Shown one piece after another: positions 33,783 to 42,924 of a stretch of DNA of 64,000 nucleotides (positions are counted from its first letter, which is position 1; each line of letters begins with the position of its first letter). The stretch is from Pararhodonellum marinum (GTDB taxonomy: Bacteria > Bacteroidota > Bacteroidia > Cytophagales > Cyclobacteriaceae), in NCBI RefSeq assembly GCF_015354735.1, contig NZ_JACEFJ010000002.1, positions 620,001 to 684,000 of the forward strand, written 5' to 3'. The notes below the pieces were generated by a model that was given only the letters and a program-made list of their open reading frames with translations, did not search any database and was not told the origin of the DNA. A program made the translations under genes and the position numbers.

Positions 33783-35249
33783 TCATTCATACACATCCCC
33801 GGAAACCAGGGTAATGATGCTTTTTGGGGAGATCAATACCTTTCCGCTGTTGATGTCCTCCCCTTTTTCACAGTTGAGGGTGGCGCTGCTGGCAAATGAT
33901 TCAAAGCTGGAAGGAAGTCCGGAACCCTGGAGATTGACTTCGAGTAAGTCCGAACCTGCATTGATCAACACAATTGTGTAAATATCCCGGCTTTCATGCA
34001 CAAAGGCCGAAGCAAACAAATCTGAGTCTTCCTGTTCAAGTTCCAGTTGAATTCTTTTCGCTCCGGGACGGATGTATCGGTAAAAATGCTTGGAGACATG
34101 GTACCGCTTCCCTCTTTCTTCTCCCCGCATCAGATTAAATTCACTCATTCCGTCGGTTTGGGCACCTTGCCACCATACCCAGGCGGAAGCATTACCGTCA
34201 CTTAAAGCCGAATGAATGGCCAAACCCAGATCCAAGGCTCCCGATCGGTTATCGGTGGTGGTCCAATCTTCATAATAACTTGAAGTTTCCGTCATCCAGA
34301 CCGGATCAGGCATGGCCGTGACATATTTCTGCTGAAAATCATTCCACAATCGGACCATCTGGGAAGTGCTGGATGGCACCACCCCATCCACATAGCCGTG
34401 GATGGCCTGAATGTCAATCATAGCAGCTGCTTCCGGATCGTTTTTCAGGGCTTCATGGTAGAAAAACTGCCCATCATCCCCAGCCTCTATGGCCAGCATA
34501 TTTTCGGATCCAAATACCTTGACTTCCGGGAAACGTGCCTTAACAATTGGAATGGAATTGACCAGCATTTGATTGTACCAAGCAGGCCTGTAATAGCAGG
34601 AATTGAAAGGTTGTCTGAAAAGAGGCTCATTCTGAGGGCTGATGGCATAGACCTCAATGCCCTCATTGGCATATAACTGTATGCCATCTCCCAGCCAATT
34701 GCCGAATGCCTCATATTTATTGGGATCCAGGGTACCTCCTTGTTTGGTTCCTTCCGGATGGGGCTCCCCGGGAAATCTTTCGTTATTGGCTTCCCGGCAC
34801 TTGAAATCGGCAGGTGGTGACCAAACGGTAAAGATAAACTTCAAGTCTACCTGATGTTGATTGGCTTTGTCCCTGAGTCCTCTTACCACTGGGAGTTGCT
34901 TTTCCCAGTCGGCATCCTGGCCTTGGGTGGCTGTAGCAGGAGGATAATATTCATTCCTCCAAATGGTGATCCCCAGATCGCGAATCACCAGGTCTGCCCA
35001 TGTATCTGAATACAGGTTTTCCCTGTTGCCGGTCCACCACACGTCTCTTGCCCCAAAAAACCCGAAACCATCGATCTCCTGAAAAGTCGTACTTTGGTCT
35101 AGTGTGATATTGACAGGGACTGTTTCTAAATTCCCATTGCCATTGGGAGCATTGGGACCGTTTTCTTCTCCTCCACAGGAACAAATAATACCACATGCAA
35201 GCAATACATTCAAGGTGGATTTTTTTAAATCGAAAGTCATATAGGCCAC
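33783..35249 (-). CDS. GH30 family glycoside hydrolase, lipoprotein
   Basis: A 488-aa clan-A glycosidase. The acid/base is Glu208 (SPQNEP) and the nucleophile Glu321 (WMTETS), and the protein ends in the small beta-sandwich usual in GH30. The opening IDGFGFFGA is the GH30 N-terminal strand. A lipobox (ICSC, Cys25) followed by GGEEN suggests a surface-exposed lipoprotein. GH30 members cut xylan, beta-1,6-glucan, galactan or fucosides; the subfamily and so the substrate cannot be fixed by eye. It lies downstream of the two GntR genes. Confidence 0.85.
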   Translation of the reverse strand: MAYMTFDLKKSTLNVLLACGIICSCGGEENGPNAPNGNGNLETVPVNITLDQSTTFQEIDGFGFFGARDVWWTGNRENLYSDTWADLVIRDLGITIWRNEYYPPATATQGQDADWEKQLPVVRGLRDKANQHQVDLKFIFTVWSPPADFKCREANNERFPGEPHPEGTKQGGTLDPNKYEAFGNWLGDGIQLYANEGIEVYAISPQNEPLFRQPFNSCYYRPAWYNQMLVNSIPIVKARFPEVKVFGSENMLAIEAGDDGQFFYHEALKNDPEAAAMIDIQAIHGYVDGVVPSSTSQMVRLWNDFQQKYVTAMPDPVWMTETSSYYEDWTTTDNRSGALDLGLAIHSALSDGNASAWVWWQGAQTDGMSEFNLMRGEERGKRYHVSKHFYRYIRPGAKRIQLELEQEDSDLFASAFVHESRDIYTIVLINAGSDLLEVNLQGSGLPSSFESFASSATLNCEKGEDINSGKVLISPKSIITLVSGDVYE

Positions 35250-35345
35250 TGGTTTTGTTAAACTTAAAAATAAGGTTTAAATGAAGGCCTTCTGTCCAGT
35301 ACTTACCTGAACAGAGAATTTATATTAAAAGTAAGAGGACAATCT

Positions 35346-36383
35346 TTAAAGGGAATTCCGCATGATTAACTTGGCAGGACATTTAACCAATTGAAGAATT
35401 TCCTCCCCTGTAATAAGCTGGGCAATAAAGGAACCCATATGGCCAAAATCGGCGGATATGGCCGTGATGCCATCGGCCAAAATTTCTTTGAGTGGGCTGT
35501 CATAATAAGCAATCAGTCCGATGTCTTTGCCGAGGTCCAAGCCCTGTTCCCTGCATTTTTTGACTACCTGAACCATATCTGTATCTGATATCACCAGATA
35601 AATTTCGCCTTTTTCCAAGTCATCAGTTTCATCCACAGCATCAATGATATGATTTTCAAATTCATGGAAAAAGGCAAACTTTTTAAATCCTTTGATAATT
35701 TCAAGCGGGTACAAGCGGTCTTTTGGAAAAACAAGATTTAGTTTTTTGTATTTTTTTAAGTGGGTTAACCCGGTTTCAAGTGCGGAAAAAATATCTTTTT
35801 CATAATCCTGGTAGATTCCGGCAAACTCCTTTTCATGGTTGAGCACTGCTTGGTCCAGAATCAATACCTGGTTATTCGCAAGTTTCCGAATCACTTCAAA
35901 TCCATCTTCCACATGCTGTTGACCATCGAAAAATTGAGGCACAATTACGTAAAAGTCATACATCCCCTTGTATTTCCGGATCAGATTGGAAAAGATAGTT
36001 AGGTTACAATGGTGAAGGTGAATGTCCAATACTGCCCGATCATTCACCCCCTTGATGATAGAATGGTAAGTTGTCCGAAGAAAAGGGTCTAATTTACTAA
36101 ACAGCAATAAGGCCTTTGGCTTTTTTTGAAATTTGGTCTTGGTGACATAAAATCCTTTACCTCTTACAGCGGTGAGGATGCCCATTTCTTTTAACTCCTG
36201 GTAGGCTTTTTCTACGGTGTCTTTCGAAACCAAAAAGTCAAAACTGGTTTCGTTGATGGAAGGAATCCGCTGACCTTTTTTAAAAACCCCTTTTTCTATA
36301 TTTTCCAAAATCAGATCAGCGAGCTGCCTGTGTTTGGGTAAGCTGGAATTCTCATCGAACTTTTCGATCTTATCAATTCCCAT
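35346..36383 (-). CDS. GntR-type regulator with LacI-like sensor domain (1)
   Basis: A 345-aa protein with an N-terminal GntR winged helix (residues about 12-80: KHRQLADLILENIEKGVFKKGQRIPSINE) joined to a periplasmic-binding-protein-like sensor domain (about 90-340). This architecture is used in Bacteroidota for sugar catabolic operons. It is a clear paralogue of the next gene, and both lie between a GH30 gene and the rhamnose genes, so a sugar such as L-rhamnose or its derivative is the likely effector. Confidence 0.88.
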   Translation of the reverse strand: MGIDKIEKFDENSSLPKHRQLADLILENIEKGVFKKGQRIPSINETSFDFLVSKDTVEKAYQELKEMGILTAVRGKGFYVTKTKFQKKPKALLLFSKLDPFLRTTYHSIIKGVNDRAVLDIHLHHCNLTIFSNLIRKYKGMYDFYVIVPQFFDGQQHVEDGFEVIRKLANNQVLILDQAVLNHEKEFAGIYQDYEKDIFSALETGLTHLKKYKKLNLVFPKDRLYPLEIIKGFKKFAFFHEFENHIIDAVDETDDLEKGEIYLVISDTDMVQVVKKCREQGLDLGKDIGLIAYYDSPLKEILADGITAISADFGHMGSFIAQLITGEEILQLVKCPAKLIMRNSL

Positions 36384-36447
36384 GGTACAGTTGGGTTAAA
36401 GGTCGGTGGAAATGATGGCCTATGAGCTCAATCAAAATTTGGTATGC

Positions 36448-37482
36448 TTACAGGGTCTTCCTGATGGTCATTTTAAATGGATTTTTGGTGGTCGTTTTTT
36501 CCCCTTTACCCAAAATCAGATCCGCTATCGTCTTGCCCATGTGCTCAAAATCTGTGGAAATGGTGGTGATTCCGTCAGCCAGAATTTCTTTGAGTGGGGT
36601 ATCATTGTAGGAGATCAGACCTACATCTTCCCCTAGTTTCAAGCCCTGCTCCCGGCTTTTTTTGACAATGTTGACCAGATCTGTTTCGGCCAAAACTACA
36701 TAGACATCCTTGGCATACAAAGGCTCCTCATCGATTCCATCGAGGATCAGATTATCGAAATTGTGGAAAAAACAGAATTTTTTGAAGCCATCTACGATTT
36801 CAGGAGGATACATAAATCCTCTTGGATACACCAATTTAAGTTTATCATACTTTCTAAGCAGATCCAATCCACTTTCCATGGCACCAAATATGTCCTTTTC
36901 GAAATCCTGAAAAATACCTGGAAATTCATTTTCATGCCCTTTGACGGCACGGTCCATGATGAGCAGGCGTTCCTCCGGAATCATCTTGATCAGATCATAG
37001 CCATCTTCCTGATGGGACTCCTCATCAAAAAAATGTGGCGCTACCACATAATAGTGGTACTTTCCAAGGTTCTGTTCCAGCAGCCTTTGGAACACACACT
37101 TGTTGTAATGATGTACGTGTAGATCCACCTGTGCCTGTTCACCCAAGTTGTCCACAATGGAATAATAAATGATTTTTTTGTAAGAGCTTAATTTATTGAA
37201 AAGGAGCAAAACTTTGATTTGATTCGAGATGTTGTTGGAACTGACATAAAAGCCCTTGCCTCGGACTGAGGTGATGATGCCTCTGTCTTTTAGCTCGTTG
37301 TAGGCTTTTTCCACGGTATCCCGAGACAATAAAAAGTCGAAGCTCGTCTCGTTGATGGAAGGGATACGTTCTCCGATTTTTAATACGCCTTTTTCAATAT
37401 CATCCAAAATCAGGTTGACGACCTGTTGGTATTTAGGAGTTTTGGAATCGTTGTTGATGCGATCCGTTTTGTCTAAAATCAT
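36448..37482 (-). CDS. GntR-type regulator with LacI-like sensor domain (2)
   Basis: A 344-aa protein from the ATG at 37482 (MILDKTDRINNDSKTPKYQQ); an earlier in-frame start would run into the rhaEW gene. The GntR helix-turn-helix (VVNLILDDIEKGVLKIGERIPSINE) and LacI-like sensor match the upstream paralogue over the whole length. It starts 37 bp after the rhaEW stop, so it is likely co-transcribed with it and may be the local rhamnose regulator. Confidence 0.88.
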   Translation of the reverse strand: MILDKTDRINNDSKTPKYQQVVNLILDDIEKGVLKIGERIPSINETSFDFLLSRDTVEKAYNELKDRGIITSVRGKGFYVSSNNISNQIKVLLLFNKLSSYKKIIYYSIVDNLGEQAQVDLHVHHYNKCVFQRLLEQNLGKYHYYVVAPHFFDEESHQEDGYDLIKMIPEERLLIMDRAVKGHENEFPGIFQDFEKDIFGAMESGLDLLRKYDKLKLVYPRGFMYPPEIVDGFKKFCFFHNFDNLILDGIDEEPLYAKDVYVVLAETDLVNIVKKSREQGLKLGEDVGLISYNDTPLKEILADGITTISTDFEHMGKTIADLILGKGEKTTTKNPFKMTIRKTL

Positions 37483-37519
37483 GATACTTTGGGTTATAGG
37501 GTTTATTGTTTTTAGTGGG

Positions 37520-39643
37520 CTATCTTGGGAAGGAAGGAGCAAAGCCGCCGTCCACGTTCAAGATGTTACCGGTTGATTTATTTAAGAGACCATTGACAAA
37601 GGCAAATGCTGCCAATGCGATGTCATCTACCCTTACGGGTTCTTTTAACAGGGTCCGATTGGCGTAAAATTTAGGCAATTCTTCTAGTGCAACCCCATAG
37701 GCTTTTGACCGGTCTTCTGCCCATCCGCTTTCCCAGATTTTTGAATTTTCGATCACGGCATCCGGGTTGATGACATTGACTCTGATTTTGTGCTCGGCAA
37801 GTTCTGCCGCCATCAACCTACTCAGATGCAGTTGGGCTGCTTTTGCTGTTCCGTAGGCGGCATTTTTTGGACCTGCCACCAAGGCATTTTTGCTTACAAT
37901 ATTGATGATATCTCCGCCTTTTTTCTGCTTTTTTAGGATTTCATGCGCTTTTTGAGAGACGATAAACTGACCTTTCACCAAGATGTCCAAAAGAGAATCC
38001 CATTCCGCTAGCGTATGCTGATCAAAAGCCCGGCTGATGGAAATGCCTGCATTGTTGACTATGATGTCTACTCCTCCATATTGCAGGCAAATGGCTTCTA
38101 TGGCTTGGTCAAGGCTTTGGCTGTCCGTGACATCCAGTGGAAGTGCTATGGCATTGTCTTTTCCATATTTCTTTTCAAATTCGGTTTTGGCTTCCGCCAA
38201 TCGGTCGGGGTCATTGTCAGTAAGGATCACGCAGGCACCTTCCTGCACAAATTTTTCTGCAATGGCCTTACCTATGCCCCCAGCACTTCCAGTGATCAGG
38301 GCTATCTTTCGGGAAAGGGGTTTTTCCGCAGGCATTCTTTTAAGTTTCGCCTCCTCCAAGAGCCAATACTCTATGTCAAAAGCCTCCTGCAAAGGAAGCG
38401 CAACATAAGAGGATACCGCTTCCGCCCCTTTCATCACGTTGATGGCATTAACGTAAAATTCAGCCGCTACTCTAGCAGTCTGTTTGTTTTTGGCAAAGGT
38501 AAACATGCCTATGCCTGGCCAAATGATGACGACAGGATTCGGGTCCCGCATGGCTGGACTATTGGGATGTTTGTGATCTTCGTAATATTTTTTGTAGTTT
38601 TTTCTATAGTCATCAAATTGTTTTTCCAGCTTTTCAACGATACCGTTGGTATCCTGCAAATTTGTCTCTGGGCTCATGTCCAAAACCAAAGGACAGATTT
38701 TGGTTCTTAGAAAGTGGTCTGGGCAGCTTGTGCCCATGGCAGCCAGGCGTTCGACATCCTTGCTGTTGATAAACTCCATCACCGCTGGGGCATCCGTAAA
38801 ATGCCCAACCATGAGGTTTTCAGAGGAACACAATCCTCTCAGCGTGGGTGCTAAAGCTGCGGCTTGGCCTTTCCTTTCAGTATCCGAGAGCTTGGTTTCA
38901 GTTTTTACCCCGCCAAATACAGCCCTTTTTTTGCCATAATTGTCCTCCAGGTACCTGCTGCATTTTTCTATAACCTCCAAGCTGTTGATGTAACAGTCAA
39001 AGCTGTTGTCTCCCCAAGTAAAGAGGCCATGTCCACCCAAGACGATACCCCTTAAACCGGAGTTTTTTTCATTGGCAGCCTCTAATTTCAATCCCAAATC
39101 AAAACCAGGCCTTTGCCAGGGAGTCCAAGCGATGGTATCTCCAAAAAGGGAATGGATGATTTCTTCCCCATCTTTGGCAGCAGCAATTGCAATCAAGGCA
39201 TCCGGGTGCAGGTGGTCGATGTGTCTGTAAGGTAAAAAAGCATGCAAAGGTGTGTCTATCGATGGTGCTTTAGAATTCAGGTCATAAATACAGTGGTTGA
39301 ACAACTCTACCATTTCATCTTCAAATTCCAGGCCTCTGTAAATACTTTTCAAAGCATGCAAGCGATCCAGGTAAAGACCTGCCAAGCCGCTTTTGGTCAG
39401 AGTTCCTATGTCTCCTCCAGAACCTTTTACCCACATCACGGGGACTTCGGCACCGGTTAGGGGGTCTTTTTCCATGGTCCGGCAGCTGGTATTTCCGCCG
39501 CCATAATTGGTGATTCTGAGGTCACTGCCAAGAATATTGGATCGATAGATCAATAAACCTACCTCATCTCCCTCAAAAGTATCCGCTTTCTGGTTATCCC
39601 ATAAAAAACTGACATGCTTGAAACTTTTGGTACCGATATTCAT
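37520..39643 (-). CDS. rhaEW: Bifunctional L-rhamnulose-1-phosphate aldolase/lactaldehyde dehydrogenase
   Basis: A 707-aa fusion. The N-terminal part (about 1-420) is a class II aldolase/adducin domain with GGGNTSCR, the metal-ligand region HIDHLHPDALIAI and GHGLFTWG. The C-terminal part (about 445-707) is a short-chain dehydrogenase with cofactor motif TGSAGGIG and catalytic YGTAK. In rhamnose pathways this fusion splits L-rhamnulose-1-phosphate into DHAP and L-lactaldehyde and oxidises the latter to L-lactate. A GACAGCACAGGATAGG element lies 53 bp upstream. Confidence 0.9.
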   Translation of the reverse strand: MNIGTKSFKHVSFLWDNQKADTFEGDEVGLLIYRSNILGSDLRITNYGGGNTSCRTMEKDPLTGAEVPVMWVKGSGGDIGTLTKSGLAGLYLDRLHALKSIYRGLEFEDEMVELFNHCIYDLNSKAPSIDTPLHAFLPYRHIDHLHPDALIAIAAAKDGEEIIHSLFGDTIAWTPWQRPGFDLGLKLEAANEKNSGLRGIVLGGHGLFTWGDNSFDCYINSLEVIEKCSRYLEDNYGKKRAVFGGVKTETKLSDTERKGQAAALAPTLRGLCSSENLMVGHFTDAPAVMEFINSKDVERLAAMGTSCPDHFLRTKICPLVLDMSPETNLQDTNGIVEKLEKQFDDYRKNYKKYYEDHKHPNSPAMRDPNPVVIIWPGIGMFTFAKNKQTARVAAEFYVNAINVMKGAEAVSSYVALPLQEAFDIEYWLLEEAKLKRMPAEKPLSRKIALITGSAGGIGKAIAEKFVQEGACVILTDNDPDRLAEAKTEFEKKYGKDNAIALPLDVTDSQSLDQAIEAICLQYGGVDIIVNNAGISISRAFDQHTLAEWDSLLDILVKGQFIVSQKAHEILKKQKKGGDIINIVSKNALVAGPKNAAYGTAKAAQLHLSRLMAAELAEHKIRVNVINPDAVIENSKIWESGWAEDRSKAYGVALEELPKFYANRTLLKEPVRVDDIALAAFAFVNGLLNKSTGNILNVDGGFAPSFPR

Positions 39644-39696
39644 ATGCTTTTCTAGGTTTGATTGTACAACTAAAATTCACTGTTTGGATTGTTTTT

Positions 39697-39712
39697 CCTA
39701 TCCTGTGCTGTC
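39697..39712 (-). promoter_or_regulatory. Candidate rhamnose-regulon element upstream of rhaEW
   Basis: On the minus strand the sequence reads GACAGCACAGGATAGG, 53 bp before the rhaEW start. It closely matches GACAGTACAGGATGAGG upstream of the glycosidase gene at 52171. Confidence 0.45.
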
Positions 39713-39738
39713 TTGGAAAATAATGATTTTTTTACGCT

Positions 39739-41121
39739 TTACGAAGGGATATCCTTGATTTTTATTTGTTTTAGGTAGAGTATTTTGTCATTCATTATAT
39801 TATCTTCATTAATTGCCATAACGGCTCCAAGGGTGGAGGCTTTGGACTGTTCACTGGTAAAAATGTATTTTTTGGGATAGTGGAACTGGAGAAATGCCAA
39901 AAACACGCGGTTTTTAACAAATCCTCCACTGACGACAATGGTCTCGCAATCTACCTGCTTCAGACACCAATCGGTACTTATTTTTTGCCACCTGACCAGA
40001 TCCAACATCAAATGAAGGTAAGCCTCTTCAAGGCTTTCAAATAAGCTTAACGGATTCTGAGTGGAGGATGGTGGGATTTTTGGACCCGTTCCGCTCATTG
40101 CGAGGGGACTAAAGACCGCGGGATTTTTTATGTTGGTTTGATAGAAATCAAATAAAACCCTATCCGGAAAAGTCATTTCAGTGATCTCTTTTAACGGTTG
40201 CCCAAATTGCTTAACAAGAAGTTTTACCTGCACTTCGAATTCTTTACCCAGGAATATCCGTGCACCTTTTACGGGTTGCCCGTCAGGTTGCAGATAGCAG
40301 AGGCAATCATTGTCCAAAGCGGCTTGATCCACAGGTTGATGGTCAAAAGGATTGAGTGAAATGCTCCAGGTCCCCGTTGATATCAATACGAAAGGGTTCT
40401 TGAGCAGTTGCCGGTAAGGAATCAGAGCTGCTGAACTGTCATGGAGTCCATTACCCAATAAAAAACTTTTACCGAGGTAAGATATGGGATGTGCCATTGC
40501 TTTTGGAAAAGGGGGGAAAAGTCGTTTCAAATCATGTCGAGTTATCCACTCGGCATAAGTTTGCGTTTCAAAATTCCAAAGCAAGGTATGACTCCCTAAG
40601 CTACAGGGATCCTCCCAGCCTTTTTTTCCAAAAAGGAATGAGAGGTATTGGGGAAAATGGAGACTTAAGTGGATTTTTCTGAAAACTTCTGGTTTTTTGT
40701 ATTTGAGCCAATAAAGTTGAAAACCACTGTTGAGCATCCTGAGGGCTGGCGATGCAGTTTGTAGAAGCAGGTTAGGGTTTTCATGTAGGAAATCTTCCCA
40801 GATAAAGTTTTCTACGGGCTTCAGATAATTGTAAAATGAGGTACATACCTGCTGTTTTTGGTCCAGGTGAACCATACTTGCTCCATAGGCGGAGAAATTG
40901 ATGCCTTTTACCTGAAAAACAGGATGGTGTAAAAAAGCAGCTGTTTTTTGGAGGATCCATTCACTGATGCCGGCCAGGTCATCGCAAGGGTCCCCGTCCC
41001 CATCCAATAACTCTTCAAAGGAGGTGCTTTCTTCCTGAATGATGTTTAGATCAGTATCATAAAGCACCATTTTTTTATTGGTTTTGCCGATATCAAAAAT
41101 CAAATAGGTATCCGTTTTCAT
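39739..41121 (-). CDS. rhaB: FGGY carbohydrate kinase, probable L-rhamnulokinase
   Basis: A 460-aa FGGY kinase. The N-terminal phosphate loop is FDIGKTNKKMVLYD, and the second ATPase-fold motif includes LISTGTWSISLNP and VVSGGFVKNRVFL. L-rhamnulose specificity is inferred from its neighbours: rhaEW downstream and, divergently, a permease and rhamnose isomerase. The family also contains fuculokinases, so a 6-deoxyhexulose is safe and rhamnulose is the best guess. Confidence 0.82.
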   Translation of the reverse strand: MKTDTYLIFDIGKTNKKMVLYDTDLNIIQEESTSFEELLDGDGDPCDDLAGISEWILQKTAAFLHHPVFQVKGINFSAYGASMVHLDQKQQVCTSFYNYLKPVENFIWEDFLHENPNLLLQTASPALRMLNSGFQLYWLKYKKPEVFRKIHLSLHFPQYLSFLFGKKGWEDPCSLGSHTLLWNFETQTYAEWITRHDLKRLFPPFPKAMAHPISYLGKSFLLGNGLHDSSAALIPYRQLLKNPFVLISTGTWSISLNPFDHQPVDQAALDNDCLCYLQPDGQPVKGARIFLGKEFEVQVKLLVKQFGQPLKEITEMTFPDRVLFDFYQTNIKNPAVFSPLAMSGTGPKIPPSSTQNPLSLFESLEEAYLHLMLDLVRWQKISTDWCLKQVDCETIVVSGGFVKNRVFLAFLQFHYPKKYIFTSEQSKASTLGAVMAINEDNIMNDKILYLKQIKIKDIPS

Positions 41122-41273
41122 AGGGTTTATCTGAAGCTAAACCCTTGAAATTCAGCGACAGGATAATATTTTGGGTTTAAAATATTCACAGTTATAGCCT
41201 TTCAATATGACAATAAAAATCAATACAGTAAAGGGGTTTTCATTAAAAATTACCAAATTTGATAGGTTAGGAT

Positions 41274-41291
41274 GGTACAGGATAGTGCAGG
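41274..41291 (+). promoter_or_regulatory. Candidate rhamnose-regulon element upstream of the permease
   Basis: GGTACAGGATAGTGCAGG lies 38 bp before the permease ATG and shares TACAGGATAG with the other sites. It looks like two direct half-sites (GTACAGGATA and GTGCAGGTAA) 11 bp apart. GACAGGATAA at 41157-41166, next to the divergent kinase gene, may be a second site in this 208-bp intergenic region. Confidence 0.45.
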
Positions 41292-41329
41292 TAAAAAATT
41301 TCATTTAATTGGTCGATTAACCCTTTTCA

Positions 41330-42733
41330 ATGAGCAATCAACCCATCAAAAAGCTTGTAGGCCCAGTAAAGGAATATGAGCGAGAGCCAGTTCCTTTGGC
41401 CGGTCAAAAAGGCTGGCGGAATTTTTTGGGCATGTATGCCGGTGAACATACGGCAGGAACAGAATTTGTCATAGGGCCTCTCTTTGTGGCCCATGGCGTA
41501 GGTGCAATAGATCTTTTTGCGGGTTTGATTTTGGGCAATGTGCTGGCGGTGTTGAGCTGGGGATTGATGACCGCTCCTATAGCCACCAATAAAAGACTGA
41601 CCCTCTACTATCAGCTGGAACGCATCTGTGGACGCACCACGGTTTCCATCTACAATGTGGTCAATGCATTGATGTTTTGCTTTTTGGCCGGATCCATGAT
41701 CGCAGTTTCGGCTACTGCGGTCGGAATACCGTTTGGCCTAACCATGCCTACGCTGGATACTTGGCTGCCCACCTCTTTGGGATGGGTGATTGCGGTATTG
41801 CTGATCGGGTTTTTGATCACCTTGGTCGCCATCAGAGGATATGCCCAAGTGGCCCGATTTGCAAATGTTACCGCTCCTTGGATGATTCTTGTATTCATTG
41901 CTGCTGCGTTGGCGGTTTTACCCGGACTAGGGGTAAGCCATATCTCTGAATTCTGGGCTGTAGCCAACGAGGTGATTTGGACAGGAGTTCCTCTGGAGGG
42001 GGTGAGTAAATTCACCTTTTGGCACGTGATGTTTTTTGCCTGGTTTTGTAACATGGCCATGCATATTGGGATGTCAGACCTGACCATTCTCCGCTATGCC
42101 AAATCATGGAAATATGGATTTCTTTCCTTTTCAGGCATGTTTTTAGGCCATTTTATTGCTTGGATTGCTTCAGGAATCCTTTATGCGGCCTTTTTACAAA
42201 GCAGTGATTTTTCTTCGGAATTTGCCCCTGGTCCAATCGCCTATGCGGCAGTGGGGATTGCAGGCCCTGTCTGTGTGGTAGTGGCAGGCTGGTCTACCGC
42301 CAATCCTACCATCTACAGGGCAGGCTTGGCTTTGCAGGGGATATTTCCGAAGTTGCCCACCTGGAAGGTAACCGCCTGGGTGGGGGCAGTGACGAGTTTG
42401 GCAGCCTGTTTCCCTGCTTTAGTCATGAGATTGCTGGACTTTGTGGCCCTTTACGGCTTGTTGTTGATGCCGATGGGGGCGGTCATCTTTGCGGACTTTT
42501 ACCTGTCGTCCAAATTTGGAATCAGACCCGAAATGGCTTATCACAAAAAGGTTTCCTTTTCGGTATCCACCTTTATGACCTGGCTCCTTACTTTGGGCAT
42601 TTGCCTGGTTTTAAATTTGGGATTTGGAGTGGAAATCTTCTTTCTGGGTTTGCCGGGATGGTTTGTGGCGGTTTTGCTCTTTCTGGTCCTTTCGAAAGTA
42701 TTCAACCCTAAAAACAAGGAGGTACTCGCATGA
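41330..42733 (+). CDS. NCS1-type permease in the rhamnose locus
   Basis: A 467-aa protein with about twelve membrane helices. The N-terminal motif GWRNFLGMYAGEHTAGTEFVIG and the helix pattern resemble cytosine/purine permeases (NCS1). Such transporters usually carry nucleobases or related compounds by H+ or Na+ symport. Here it is the first gene of a transcript with RhaI and lies divergent from the kinase, so a sugar substrate such as L-rhamnose is inferred. No classical RhaT or ABC rhamnose importer is seen in the window. Confidence 0.8.
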   Translation: MSNQPIKKLVGPVKEYEREPVPLAGQKGWRNFLGMYAGEHTAGTEFVIGPLFVAHGVGAIDLFAGLILGNVLAVLSWGLMTAPIATNKRLTLYYQLERICGRTTVSIYNVVNALMFCFLAGSMIAVSATAVGIPFGLTMPTLDTWLPTSLGWVIAVLLIGFLITLVAIRGYAQVARFANVTAPWMILVFIAAALAVLPGLGVSHISEFWAVANEVIWTGVPLEGVSKFTFWHVMFFAWFCNMAMHIGMSDLTILRYAKSWKYGFLSFSGMFLGHFIAWIASGILYAAFLQSSDFSSEFAPGPIAYAAVGIAGPVCVVVAGWSTANPTIYRAGLALQGIFPKLPTWKVTAWVGAVTSLAACFPALVMRLLDFVALYGLLLMPMGAVIFADFYLSSKFGIRPEMAYHKKVSFSVSTFMTWLLTLGICLVLNLGFGVEIFFLGLPGWFVAVLLFLVLSKVFNPKNKEVLA

Positions 42734-42924
42734 CATTGTTCTTAAAAATTCTGTCTTATGTGGGGCTTGGTCTCACCCTAATTCCTTCCGTGTTGCTTTT
42801 TATGGAAAGAATTACCATCCAAACCAACAACAGTCTGATGGCCGTCGGAATGTTGTTGTGGTTTGTCACCGCTCCGCTTTGGATCAACCGAAATACCGAA
42901 AAAAACCATGCAGATAAATCCTGA
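42730..42924 (+). CDS. Small two-helix membrane protein
   Basis: A 64-aa protein with two hydrophobic helices (LSYVGLGLTLIPSVLLFM and LMAVGMLLWFVTAPLWI). The start overlaps the permease stop (ATGA) and the end overlaps the isomerase start by 17 bp, so it is translated within the operon. It is perhaps a small partner subunit of the permease. I do not recognise the family. Confidence 0.7.
   Translation: MTLFLKILSYVGLGLTLIPSVLLFMERITIQTNNSLMAVGMLLWFVTAPLWINRNTEKNHADKS

Noticed and set aside
37520-39643. Two separate genes, an aldolase and a dehydrogenase
   Set aside because: The frame is continuous for 707 codons without an internal break, and this fusion is known in rhamnose pathways.
41330-42733. 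Plain cytosine/purine permease unrelated to sugars
   Set aside because: Not excluded, but the overlapping operon with rhaI, the divergent kinase and the shared upstream element favour a role in rhamnose use.
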